From positions 259,144 to 323,143 of the forward strand of contig JABUFB010000011.1 in assembly GCA_013314775.1 (NCBI GenBank): a stretch of 64,000 nucleotides of DNA, written 5' to 3'. Under the pieces are notes generated by a model, which saw only the letters and a list, made by a program, of their open reading frames with translations, was not told the origin of the DNA and made no database searches. Source of the DNA: Armatimonadota bacterium (lineage in GTDB: Bacteria > Armatimonadota > Zipacnadia > Zipacnadales > JABUFB01). Of the stretch, positions 56,804 to 64,000 are shown piece by piece. Made by a program: the position numbers and the translations under genes. Numbering within the stretch: the first letter of the stretch is position 1; the number at the start of each line of letters is the position of its first letter.

Positions 56804-57065
56804 CCGCCTTCGCCTCGGTGACCGTGCCCTTGCGGACAATTGCCTGCAACACGCCCGCAACATCGATGGTGAAGGACTCGGCGTCCGGCGGGATGGGCTT
56901 CCCATCCTCCTGCAGCAGAGCGAGAAATCCTTCGATCATGTCACGCGCCATGTACAGGGCTTCCTCGACGTCGTCGCCCTGGGTGGTTGCGTCCAGAGCC
57001 GGGACGTAGACGGAGAAGCCGCCGTCCTCCTCACGCAGCAGAACCACTGTATAGGTGCGCTCCAT
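56796..57065 (-). CDS. hicB: HicB-family antitoxin
   Basis: Antitoxin of 89 residues with the partially degraded RNase H fold typical of HicB: YTVVLLREEDGGFSVYVPALDATTQGDDVEEALYMARDMIEGFL (in parts). There is no obvious C-terminal DNA-binding domain, so autoregulation would need another route. AGGAGG lies 8 nt before the ATG at 57065; an ATG at 57071 is the alternative. It starts 41 nt after nuoH ends, and overlaps hicA. Confidence 0.9.
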   Translation of the reverse strand: MERTYTVVLLREEDGGFSVYVPALDATTQGDDVEEALYMARDMIEGFLALLQEDGKPIPPDAESFTIDVAGVLQAIVRKGTVTEAKAVA

Positions 57066-57106
57066 CCTCATGGCCTCCTCGACACCGGCACTCGGGCTCG
57101 CCGATC

Positions 57107-58198
57107 TTACGCCCCCGGGATCAGGGCCACGCAGGCGGTGGTGATCGCAAGCGCCACGAACCCCGCGGGCACCATGAACTTCCACGACAGCGACATCATC
57201 TGGTCAGGGCGCATACGCGGCAGTGTCCAGCGCACCCACAGCACGAAGAAGATGAGCAGAGCGGCCTTCGCAAACAGCCAGACGATGCCCGGGATGATGG
57301 TGTCCGCCGGGCCGAAGGGCGAGAGCCAGCCGCCCAGGAACACCACGGCCACGACCACCGAGATCAGCAGGATATTGGCGTACTCGCCCAGGAAAAACAG
57401 GGCGAACTTCATGCCCGAATATTCCGTATGGTAGCCTGCCACAAGCTCGCTCTCGGCTTCGGGCAGGTCGAAAGGCTGCCTGGCCACTTCCGCGAACATG
57501 GCGATGATGAAAAGGAGCGCCGGCAGCCACAGCCACGGCCGGAAGATATTCCAGGCGATGATCCCGGCGCTCTGGCGATTCACGATCTCTCCGAAACTCA
57601 GAGACTCCGACACCAGCACCACGCACAGCAGCGACAGCAGTAGCGGGATCTCGTAACTGAGCATCTGCGCGCCCGCACGGACCGCGCCGATGAGCGACCA
57701 CTTGTTGTTCGAACCCCACCCGCCCATGAGCATAGCGATGACCGTGATGCCGCTGACGCCCAGCAGGTACAGGACACCCACGTTCTGGTCCAGCACCGCT
57801 GCCACGACCACGTCCTTGTCCCACGGAATGACCGCCCATGCCATGAGCGAGACGGTGAAGAACAGCACCGGCGCGATGGCGTGGAGGATCTTGTCCGCCC
57901 CGATGGGCACGATGTCCTCTTTCAGCAGGAGCTTGATCGCGTCCATGGGCGTCTGGAACAGGCCGATCGGGCCGACGCGGGTGGGCCCCACGCGCGCCTG
58001 AATGTACCCGGCCACCTTGCGTTCGAGATACACCAGCACCAGGGCAGCGAACATCATGACGGCGATAGCGAAGACGGCTCCGGCGCACCAGGCCAGAATC
58101 TCAACCAGCAGGCGCGCCCAGTCCTCGGGCATGCCCCACGAGGTGAGCAGACCGTTGAGCCACTCGTTGATTGCGGTCAGGATTGATCGGAGCATCAT
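57107..58198 (-). CDS. nuoH: NADH-quinone oxidoreductase subunit H
   Basis: Quinone-site membrane subunit of 363 residues. Motifs YLERKVAGYIQARVGPTRVGP, GLFQTPMDAIKLLLKED, EIPLLLSLLCVV and RQPFDLPEAESELVAGYHTEYSG (in parts) are all conserved. It is flanked on both sides by genes that are not complex I subunits: the HEPN/BolA-like pair upstream and hicBA downstream. Confidence 0.97.
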   Translation of the reverse strand: MMLRSILTAINEWLNGLLTSWGMPEDWARLLVEILAWCAGAVFAIAVMMFAALVLVYLERKVAGYIQARVGPTRVGPIGLFQTPMDAIKLLLKEDIVPIGADKILHAIAPVLFFTVSLMAWAVIPWDKDVVVAAVLDQNVGVLYLLGVSGITVIAMLMGGWGSNNKWSLIGAVRAGAQMLSYEIPLLLSLLCVVLVSESLSFGEIVNRQSAGIIAWNIFRPWLWLPALLFIIAMFAEVARQPFDLPEAESELVAGYHTEYSGMKFALFFLGEYANILLISVVVAVVFLGGWLSPFGPADTIIPGIVWLFAKAALLIFFVLWVRWTLPRMRPDQMMSLSWKFMVPAGFVALAITTACVALIPGA

Positions 58199-58241
58199 GG
58201 TCCTACCTGGTGCTGGATCCGTCGGTTGTTGGCACTACCCG

Positions 58242-58505
58242 TTAGGGGAGTTCATCTGTGCCAAACGCAAGTACGAAAGCGACGTCCTGAGCGTCCGTCC
58301 CAAGCCCGTCGCGCAGCAGTTTCCACACCATTTCCTGTTTCTCGCGCTCGGAAAGACCGTTGAACTGTTTCGAGACGATCTTCACATGCGCCCTTCCCAT
58401 GTAGCCTTCCGACACATCGATAGTGTCAGTCGGGAAACTCGCCCTGAGTACGCTCTCGACACGCGGGCCCAAGCCTGCGAAGTCGACCTTCCTGCCCCCT
58501 GCCAT
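58242..58505 (-). CDS. small BolA-like protein next to a HEPN gene
   Basis: Protein of 87 residues. By eye the core resembles the BolA/IbaG fold: RVESVLRASFPTDTIDVSE, then AHVKIVSKQFNGLSEREKQEMVW, then a late VAFVLAFGTDELP that parallels the BolA HALSLKTLTPEE ending. GAGGTG lies about 6 nt before the ATG. It follows the HEPN gene by 32 nt. It may be the antitoxin or partner of the HEPN protein; no nucleotidyltransferase (MNT) motif is present. Assignment to BolA is tentative. Confidence 0.6.
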   Translation of the reverse strand: MAGGRKVDFAGLGPRVESVLRASFPTDTIDVSEGYMGRAHVKIVSKQFNGLSEREKQEMVWKLLRDGLGTDAQDVAFVLAFGTDELP

Positions 58506-58537
58506 GTGATTCACCTCTTCTCGCCGTGCACTGCGAT

Positions 58538-59041
58538 TCACGTGCAGCGTTGGGTCTTCAGCCACTCATAGACCGTCTCAATGGCGTCAACGGTGTCAGT
58601 AGCGTAACCGTGGTCGGTGATGGGGTCCGGTCGATAGCGCAAGGATGGGCGCCATCGCTTCACGCACTTACCCCATGCCGCACGAAGGTCCAGATCATTC
58701 TGCATCCGATGTGGCAGGTCACATGCCCGGAGGAGCAGTTCGAGATCGTGGGATCGAGCACCCGAGAGGTCCGGTCCCTTGCCGCTCTTCTTGCGATACT
58801 CGAGCACCTGTGACCAAGTCTGAGTCTTTGTCTTGCGCACCGCGTCGGTTCGATCGATGATGTACGCTTTCAGCAGACACTCTACGGCGTAGCCAGCCAG
58901 GTAGACGGCCGCCACCAAGTGCCGGTAGTTGGCGTCGGAGCGGTTCGGCTCCCAAGCCGGTTGCTCCAGCAGTTCACGCGCATCCGACAATCTGCGGGGC
59001 GCTGCCTTGATCAACTCGGAGATGCCGTCATACTCGAGCAT
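58538..59041 (-). CDS. HEPN-domain protein, possible toxin
   Basis: Helical protein of 167 residues. YRHLVAAVYLAGYAVECLLKAYI is the hallmark HEPN helix. Possible Rx4-6H patterns occur (RSDANYRH and RACDLPH), but neither is clearly in the catalytic position, so RNase activity is uncertain. AGGAG lies 10 nt before the ATG at 59041; the frame continues upstream over nuoD without support. It begins 22 nt after nuoD and precedes the BolA-like gene. HEPN proteins often act in toxin-antitoxin or defence modules. Confidence 0.78.
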   Translation of the reverse strand: MLEYDGISELIKAAPRRLSDARELLEQPAWEPNRSDANYRHLVAAVYLAGYAVECLLKAYIIDRTDAVRKTKTQTWSQVLEYRKKSGKGPDLSGARSHDLELLLRACDLPHRMQNDLDLRAAWGKCVKRWRPSLRYRPDPITDHGYATDTVDAIETVYEWLKTQRCT

Positions 59042-59063
59042 ACGCCTGACTCTCCTGAGCCAT

Positions 59064-60197
59064 CTACTTGTCAATATCCCCCAGCATGATGTCCAGGCTG
59101 GCGATGGCAACCACGGTGTCGGCGATGTATCCGCCGCGCATGAGCACCGGCAGCGGTTGCAGGTTGAAGTACGAAGGCGGCCGCCAGCGAACGCGCACCG
59201 GCTTCTCCGAACCGTCCGACACCAGGTAGCAGCCCACCTCGCCCCGCGGGCCCTCGATGCGCTCGTACACATGGCCCGGCTCGGGCTTGATAGCCCGCGG
59301 CACGCTCACATTGACCTCGCCCGCCGGCAACTTCGCGATGGCCTGCTCCAGGATCCGAAGGCTCTGGCGCATCTCCTCGCACCGCACGAGATGCCGGGCC
59401 ATGGCGTCGCCGCCCTGGAACACCGGCACATCGAAGTCGAACTCGGGGTACACACTGTAGCCCAGGACCTTGCGCAGGTCATGGCTGACACCGCAAGCCC
59501 GCAGACAGGGCCCGGACATACCCATGCGGATTGCCTCGGCGGCGCTGATCGACGCCACCTTCTCCATGCGCGCCCGGAAAATGCGGTTGCGCGTGAGCAG
59601 ATTGTCATACTCCTGCAGACGCGCCGGGAAGTACTGGATGAAACTCCGCAGGCCGTCCACGAAGTCGCACGCCAGGTCGTTGCGCAGACCGCCGATCCGG
59701 AAGTAGTGATACAACAGGCGCTGGCCGGTGGTGTTCTCGAGAAGGTCGATGAGCAACTCGCGATCCCGGAAACAGTGCAGGTAGACCGTGGTGGCACCCA
59801 CGTCCAGCCCCATGGCCGTAAAGTACATGAGGTGGCTGGCGATGCGCTGCACCTCGGCCATGATGACGCGGATGTACTCGCAGCGCTCCGTCACCTGAAT
59901 GCCCAGAAGCTTCTCCACCGCCCGCACGAAAGCAAACTCATTGTTGATAGCGCTCAGGTAATCGTAGCGGTCGGTGTAGGGCACATACTGGCGCCACGTG
60001 AGGGCTTCGCCGATCTTCTCCAGCGAGCTGTGCAGATAACCGACATCTGGGTCCGCGTCAACGACCAGTTCGCCGTCAACCGTCAGCACCACGCGCAGCA
60101 CCCCGTGGGTGCTGGGATGCTGTGGCCCCATGTTGATGACCAGTTCTTCGGTTTGCCCTGCGGGTCGGTCTGCCATAGTTCGGTGGGCCGTCGGCAT
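59064..60197 (-). CDS. nuoD: NADH-quinone oxidoreductase subunit D
   Basis: 49-kDa-type subunit forming the quinone cavity, 377 residues. NMGPQHPSTHGVLRV with the quinone-site His, GYLHSSLEKIGE, and the C-terminal RWRPPSYFNLQPLP...IASLDIMLGDIDK are typical. It is separate from nuoC, and its ATG overlaps the nuoC stop (TGATG). It ends with the canonical DIDK rather than the common ...GEVDR. Confidence 0.97.
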   Translation of the reverse strand: MPTAHRTMADRPAGQTEELVINMGPQHPSTHGVLRVVLTVDGELVVDADPDVGYLHSSLEKIGEALTWRQYVPYTDRYDYLSAINNEFAFVRAVEKLLGIQVTERCEYIRVIMAEVQRIASHLMYFTAMGLDVGATTVYLHCFRDRELLIDLLENTTGQRLLYHYFRIGGLRNDLACDFVDGLRSFIQYFPARLQEYDNLLTRNRIFRARMEKVASISAAEAIRMGMSGPCLRACGVSHDLRKVLGYSVYPEFDFDVPVFQGGDAMARHLVRCEEMRQSLRILEQAIAKLPAGEVNVSVPRAIKPEPGHVYERIEGPRGEVGCYLVSDGSEKPVRVRWRPPSYFNLQPLPVLMRGGYIADTVVAIASLDIMLGDIDK

Positions 60198-60709
60198 CAG
60201 GCCCGCTCGTCACCCTTCTTGTTGAGAATGACGGCGGGCTCTTCATGCAACGGATCCCGGCTCAGCCACGGATGATCCTGCGGGTACTCGTAATCCTTAC
60301 GCAGCGGAAAGCCCTTCCAGCCTTCGGGCAGGAGCAGATGGCGCGGGTCCGGATGCCCTTCCACGCCGATCCCGTACATCTCCAGCATCTCGCGCTCCGG
60401 CCACGACGCTCCCGGCCAAATGTCCGTCACCGTCTGCACCGATGCCCCGCGCCGGGGAAGCTTCGCACTCACCCGGACGATCATCGGCGAACCGATCATC
60501 GACAAGTGATAGACGACCTCAAGGTCATCGCCGTGGTCAACACCGAACAGGTCGATCAGATACTCCAGCGGCTCGGGACGCTCAAGGCCCAGGTACTCAA
60601 GGGCCCCGCGCAGGTCTTCCGGCGCAAGCGTGATTTCCACCGCGCCGTCAGGCCCAATGGCCGCGGCGTCGGCGAAACGCTCGGAGATGTCCCGGGGCAG
60701 CTCAGTCAT
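60197..60709 (-). CDS. nuoC: NADH-quinone oxidoreductase subunit C
   Basis: 30-kDa-type peripheral subunit, 170 residues. VTDIWPGASWPEREMLEMYGI and GHPDPRHLLLPEGWKGFPLRKDY (in parts) are the family signatures. It follows the FMN-binding protein gene, not nuoB, by 14 nt. Confidence 0.96.
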   Translation of the reverse strand: MTELPRDISERFADAAAIGPDGAVEITLAPEDLRGALEYLGLERPEPLEYLIDLFGVDHGDDLEVVYHLSMIGSPMIVRVSAKLPRRGASVQTVTDIWPGASWPEREMLEMYGIGVEGHPDPRHLLLPEGWKGFPLRKDYEYPQDHPWLSRDPLHEEPAVILNKKGDERA

Positions 60710-60723
60710 GCACGATTCCTCGT

Positions 60724-61197
60724 TCAGCAGTGGGCCTTCTTACCGGTCATGCGCGCGATATCCACGCGAACCACGGTCACGCCATCTAGCGCTGGGTCGG
60801 GCACCGGCGCCATCCCCTGCACATACTGCGCAACGAGGATGTCCAGTGCGCGCTGCTTCTCCGCGCGATCCGTCACGAACTCAGCCGTGCCGAAAACCAG
60901 TGCGCTGCGGTATCGGAACCCAATCCCGCAGGGGTTTTCGGACGGCAGCAGTTCAACGTTCGCTTCGAACTCCACGCACACTCGTGGGTCGTGCTTCAGG
61001 GCCTCAAGCTTCCGGCCTTCCCCCGCGCTGTGCAGATAGAGACAACCGTCACCGAGACCGAAGGACATGGGCACGATGTAGGGCCCATCCTCGCAACACA
61101 TGCCAACCCGACAGACCTGGCTCGCCCGGATGATCTCCAGGATCTCGTCCGGGTCGATGATTTCCCGGTCGGCTCGGCGCATCTTCGGGTCAATCAC
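60724..61197 (-). CDS. NimA-like FMN-binding pyridoxamine oxidase-fold protein inside the nuo operon
   Basis: Split-barrel flavoprotein of 157 residues in the PNPOx/NimA group. Signatures: [63 protein letters not shown] (in parts) and a C-terminal [12 protein letters not shown]. The GTG at 61197 overlaps the nuoB stop by 8 nt and has AAGGG 7 nt upstream, so it is translated with nuoB. It probably binds FMN and reduces small molecules. Its place between nuoB and nuoC is not standard. Confidence 0.87.
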   Translation of the reverse strand: MIDPKMRRADREIIDPDEILEIIRASQVCRVGMCCEDGPYIVPMSFGLGDGCLYLHSAGEGRKLEALKHDPRVCVEFEANVELLPSENPCGIGFRYRSALVFGTAEFVTDRAEKQRALDILVAQYVQGMAPVPDPALDGVTVVRVDIARMTGKKAHC

Positions 61198-61765
61198 CCG
61201 GATACCCTTCCATCCCCGGCCGGATGCCGTGACGCACCGGTTCGTCGGCGATGGACTCCCCTCGGATCTTGTCGTGCAGCTTCAAAAGGCCTTCAATCAG
61301 CGACTCCGGCCGCGGCGGGCAACCCGGCACATAGATGTCCACCGGGATGATCCGATCAACGCCCTTGACCACGCTGTAGGCTTCCTGGTAGAACCGGCCG
61401 CCACTCACCGCACAGTTGCCCAGTGCCATAACCCATTTCGGCTCGGGCATCTGGTGATACAGTCGCTCGATAACAGGCGCCATTTTCACCGTGACCGTTC
61501 CGGCGACGATCATGCAGTCGGCCTGCCTTGGCGTGGGGCGCATGATGATCCCGAACCGGTCCAGATCATATCGTGGTGCAGCAGTGGCGATCATCTCAAT
61601 GGCGCAGCAAGCAAGCCCGAACTGCAGCGGCCAGAGCGAACACGCCTTGCCGGTGTTCAGCACCTTGTCCACGATACTGATGAACTTGATGGATAGCGGG
61701 CCCTCCTTGTGATCACGGGCGCCTCTGCGCAGGGGCTCTTCGGTAATGGCCTTGATTATGTCCAC
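61190..61765 (-). CDS. nuoB: NADH-quinone oxidoreductase subunit B
   Basis: Cluster N2 subunit, 191 residues from GTG 61765. [23 protein letters not shown] carries the CC pair; [22 protein letters not shown] and [14 protein letters not shown] supply the remaining Cys ligands. The open frame extends to 62002, but GGGGGA is 6 nt before the GTG and upstream residues overlap nuoA out of frame. The nuoA stop overlaps its first codons. Confidence 0.96.
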   Translation of the reverse strand: MDIIKAITEEPLRRGARDHKEGPLSIKFISIVDKVLNTGKACSLWPLQFGLACCAIEMIATAAPRYDLDRFGIIMRPTPRQADCMIVAGTVTVKMAPVIERLYHQMPEPKWVMALGNCAVSGGRFYQEAYSVVKGVDRIIPVDIYVPGCPPRPESLIEGLLKLHDKIRGESIADEPVRHGIRPGMEGYPGD

Positions 61766-62130
61766 CGCAGATCCCCCTTCTTCCAGACATAGGCCAGCCC
61801 CACCAGCAGAATGGCCACGAAGATACCCATCTCCCCGGCAGGCAGAGCGCCCAGCATGTCGGGCTTGCTGAGTGCCTTGAACACGGTGGCCCAGGGAAAC
61901 AGGAAGATAGTCTCGATCTCGAAGATCACGAAGACGATGGCGATGACGTAATAGCGGACGAAAAACCGGCTCCACGCGGGCCCGATGGGCGGGATGCCGC
62001 ACTCGTACACCATCCGCTTCTCGTCATACTGATCCGCGGGGCGCAGGATCATAGCGAAAACGAGAGTGATCGCCGCGAAGACGAATCCCGCCACGAGGAA
62101 GACGGCTACAGGGCCGTAGATGAGTGCCAT
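61756..62130 (-). CDS. nuoA: NADH-quinone oxidoreductase subunit A
   Basis: Small three-helix membrane subunit, 124 residues from ATG 62130. The signature [40 protein letters not shown] (in parts) includes the ND3 Cys loop. The frame opens at 62205, but those residues are unlike the family. It is the first gene of the complex I operon, about 120 nt after the predicted start of transcription. Confidence 0.95.
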   Translation of the reverse strand: MALIYGPVAVFLVAGFVFAAITLVFAMILRPADQYDEKRMVYECGIPPIGPAWSRFFVRYYVIAIVFVIFEIETIFLFPWATVFKALSKPDMLGALPAGEMGIFVAILLVGLAYVWKKGDLRWT

Positions 62131-62465
62131 AGGGACGCTTCGGAAGCCGTGTCGTGATAGATGCAAGCCGGGAAGGCTCGGGCAGGGCTGCGAACAGGAG
62201 AGCACAAGAAAAACGTCGCGGCGCCGGGGGGCAACCGCAACGGGCCTGCCTTACTGAGTATAGCCTTCAGCGAAGCGCCAAGTCAAGGAAAGGCGTTGGG
62301 GGCCCAAGCGATTTGAGGCGGGCCGAGTTCACAGGTCCCGTTTCACCCCGCTCCAAACCACCCGCAGCTGCAGGCTGCCGCCCGATTCGTGGGCTCTGGG
62401 GCAAATCGGCCACCAGCAAAATGCGGTCGGGCCGGCGGTCAGATCACGCGCGAGTGACTACAGGA
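62131..62465. other. upstream region of the nuo operon, no gene
   Basis: This 335-base gap contains the nuo promoter (62257-62286) and its leader. The remainder, up to the pyruvyltransferase-like gene, shows no convincing reading frame. Short frames here lack a ribosome binding site and family features. Confidence 0.6.
62257..62286 (-). promoter_or_regulatory. sigma-70-type promoter of the nuo operon
   Basis: On the minus strand TTGACT (62281-62286) and TATACT (62257-62262) are 18 bp apart, each one base from consensus. The predicted start is near 62250, giving a leader of about 120 nt to nuoA. It is the best housekeeping promoter in the window. Confidence 0.75.
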
Positions 62466-63755
62466 CTAGAAGGCACCCTGTGGCGCCTGGCTCGCCGCTT
62501 CTCCCACCACGCGCATCGTCTCCTCCTGGCGCTGTCGGACGAAACCCATGGCAGCCGCCAAGTACTCGAGAGACTCATCCCGGTCGGTCGCGAAAGCCAC
62601 CAGTGGACGCGCGATATCCTCCCCGGTGGCGTCATCGATCTCGAATATCCAGTCGCTCAGGCCCACATCGCGCCACATCTGGCCCTTGCAGGTGTCTGTA
62701 GGCTGGCGCAGGTGGATTGCCGGCGTTCCATTGGCCGCAGCCATGATCGGCGAGTGCATCTCGAAACTCACAACGCCCAATGCCCGGGCGTAGACCGAAG
62801 TCGCCTCGTCCGGCAGCCAATAGTCTTCTCGCCAGACAACTCGCGTCTTCACGTCCTCCGGGAGCGGGTCCACGAGCGACTCCTTGGCAACCCGCATCTC
62901 GTGGATCATCTCCGGACATGCCAGCACCTTCAGCCCGGTCTCCCGAACGAAGAGAATCAGCGCCTCCCGCAGCCTGGCATGGTCGGCTTCTTGGAACTCC
63001 GCGGAGATAGCCGCCTTTCGCAGATCCTCCTGCGTCGGCTCCCGGTGGTGAATCTGGTAGTAGGGGGTGTATCTCAGTCGCGGGATCGCGGCCACAAACC
63101 GGCCCTCTTCGAGGCCGCTGGCAGCGAGATATGCCGCAGCCCGATCCTCATCCCGCAGGTGGAAGCCAAAGGCACCATCAGGCGCGAACTCCAGCACCGG
63201 GGGCGTTGCACCGGATTTGCGCACCGTCTCCAGCGATATGGTATCCCGGCAGTACACGAACCGCGCGCAGCTCAACAGGTCCCGCAGTTCGTCGTTCACG
63301 CCGCTCACAGTCACCCCGTAGATGCCGTATGGCTTTCCGGTGAGCTTGCGCCATCCTTCCAGATCCTTAGCACAAACAACACTGGGACCGGAGCCGTGCA
63401 GCAGCAGTGTCGCCCGGTCGAATGCGGCGCGCAGTTCCGGCGTCGAGGGCTCACCGGCCTTGTCAAGGGTCCCTTTCACGATCTGCACTCGAGGGAAGCC
63501 CGCGCGCAGCATGGGCTCCACGCCGCGGTCGATATTGCAGGGCCAGAGCATCACCTGTGCATGCGGCAGGTGCTTCTCAAGGAGCCGCAGCACACCCGGA
63601 GAATGGGCGATGTCGCCGATGTTCACAGTCTGCCACGAGGACCGCAGCAGAATGCAGGGGCCGTCCGCCGCCTGAATCATATCGCCTGTCACCGCCGTAA
63701 GCGCGCAGCCAGCCCCGACCGCGGCCAGATTCCGCATGAGTTCCCGCCTTGTCAT
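62466..63755 (-). CDS. Tat-exported polysaccharide pyruvyltransferase-like protein
   Basis: Protein of 429 residues with a twin-arginine signal (MTRRELMRNLAAVGAGCALTAVTG, read in two parts) followed by a polysaccharide pyruvyltransferase (WcaK/CsaB, PF04230-type) fold: SSWQTVNIGDIAHSPGVL, LLLHGSGPSVVC, YGIYGVTVSGV, FEMHSPIMAAANGTPAIHLR. Normal family members act in the cytoplasm on lipid-linked glycans. Export by Tat would be unusual and could mean a periplasmic function or a remodelled role. GGAAG lies shortly before the ATG. Confidence 0.8.
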   Translation of the reverse strand: MTRRELMRNLAAVGAGCALTAVTGDMIQAADGPCILLRSSWQTVNIGDIAHSPGVLRLLEKHLPHAQVMLWPCNIDRGVEPMLRAGFPRVQIVKGTLDKAGEPSTPELRAAFDRATLLLHGSGPSVVCAKDLEGWRKLTGKPYGIYGVTVSGVNDELRDLLSCARFVYCRDTISLETVRKSGATPPVLEFAPDGAFGFHLRDEDRAAAYLAASGLEEGRFVAAIPRLRYTPYYQIHHREPTQEDLRKAAISAEFQEADHARLREALILFVRETGLKVLACPEMIHEMRVAKESLVDPLPEDVKTRVVWREDYWLPDEATSVYARALGVVSFEMHSPIMAAANGTPAIHLRQPTDTCKGQMWRDVGLSDWIFEIDDATGEDIARPLVAFATDRDESLEYLAAAMGFVRQRQEETMRVVGEAASQAPQGAF

Positions 63756-63794
63756 GCTCTTCCATCCAAGGTGTGCGCCGGCACCCCTGCATGC

Positions 63795-64000
63795 CTACAA
63801 CATGCCCTTTGTCGAGGGGACGTCGGTCTTGCGAGGGTCTAGCCCCTTCGCCTCATCCAGTGCCCTGGCGAAGGACTTGAAGGCGCCCTCCAGAATGTGA
63901 TGCCCATTGCGCCCTGACTGCTGGATCAAGTGCAGTGACATGCCAGCGTTGGCGGTGAGCGCTACGAAGAACTCGCGCACCAACTCGGTGTCGAAATCCC
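63795..64000 (-). CDS. hisB: imidazoleglycerol-phosphate dehydratase, C-terminal part
   Basis: Only the last 67 or so codons are in the window. GFDTELVREFFVALTANAGMSLHLIQQSGRNGHHILEGAFKSFARAL and the terminal DVPSTKGML (read in parts) are diagnostic of HisB, including the HH metal-binding pair. It dehydrates IGP in histidine synthesis. The 5' end lies beyond 64000. Confidence 0.95.
   Translation of the reverse strand, partial: DFDTELVREFFVALTANAGMSLHLIQQSGRNGHHILEGAFKSFARALDEAKGLDPRKTDVPSTKGML

Noticed and set aside
58538-59041. Classic HEPN/MNT toxin-antitoxin assignment
   Set aside because: The neighbouring small protein has no GSxARG or DxD nucleotidyltransferase motif.
62131-62300. Rex operator upstream of nuoA
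   Set aside because: TTGTGCTCTCC near 62205 starts like a Rex half-site, but the second half does not pair, so I do not call an operator.

Overview
This is a 64 kb high-GC bacterial chromosomal window. It holds about 45 protein genes, one tRNA gene and no insertion sequence, prophage or CRISPR array that I can see. The gene families suggest a Gram-negative-type, glycan-using environmental bacterium: a TolC-like outer-membrane channel, Tat- and Sec-exported enzymes, Asp-box sialidase-like and Kelch proteins, a large OPT-like multi-pass membrane protein and a UroD-like enzyme. Together these resemble Armatimonadota or planctomycete-like genomes. That placement is an inference from gene content, not from a marker tree.

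Layout. 1-7.5 kb, minus strand: a cut FlaA1/CapD-like nucleotide-sugar dehydratase, a YgjP-type metallopeptidase, a copper oxidase plus TolC pair, an M42 peptidase and a Gfo/Idh/MocA oxidoreductase. 7.67-9 kb, plus strand: miaB, behind an unusual promoter with inverted repeats. 9-20 kb, minus strand: a response regulator with an HD-GYP output, an MrfA-like helicase, then pth, rplY, prs, tRNA-Gln, a nucleotidyltransferase, ispE, rsmA/ksgA and a ClC protein with CBS domains. This is a housekeeping cluster in which a plain nucleotidyltransferase occupies the place glmU often has beside prs-rplY-pth.

20.2-33.1 kb, minus strand: one uninterrupted gene of 12,978 bp encoding 4,325 residues. It has an N-terminal P-loop NTPase resembling the NACHT/STAND class, a probable winged helix, then roughly 120 HEAT repeats. 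It is the most striking object in the window and a candidate single-gene sensing or defence system.

33.4-47.9 kb: secreted and accessory functions. These are a LamG-like plus sialidase-like protein, an orphan secreted protein, an MBL-fold hydrolase, a tandem nitrilase whose first domain lacks the catalytic Cys, a PAC2 protein, a GT39-like membrane glycosyltransferase, a Kelch protein, an OPT-like membrane protein, and a metallophosphatase with a UroD-like enzyme.

47.9-62.3 kb, minus strand: respiratory complex I genes in the order nuoA, B, C, D, H, I, J, K, L, M, N, followed by rex and a polyprenyl diphosphate synthase. The operon has no nuoE, nuoF or nuoG, so the NADH-input module is missing locally. 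Non-complex-I genes sit at three junctions: a NimA-like FMN protein between nuoB and nuoC, a HEPN gene plus a BolA-like small gene between nuoD and nuoH, and a HicBA toxin-antitoxin pair between nuoH and nuoI. 62.4-64 kb: a Tat-exported polysaccharide pyruvyltransferase-like protein and the 3' end of hisB.
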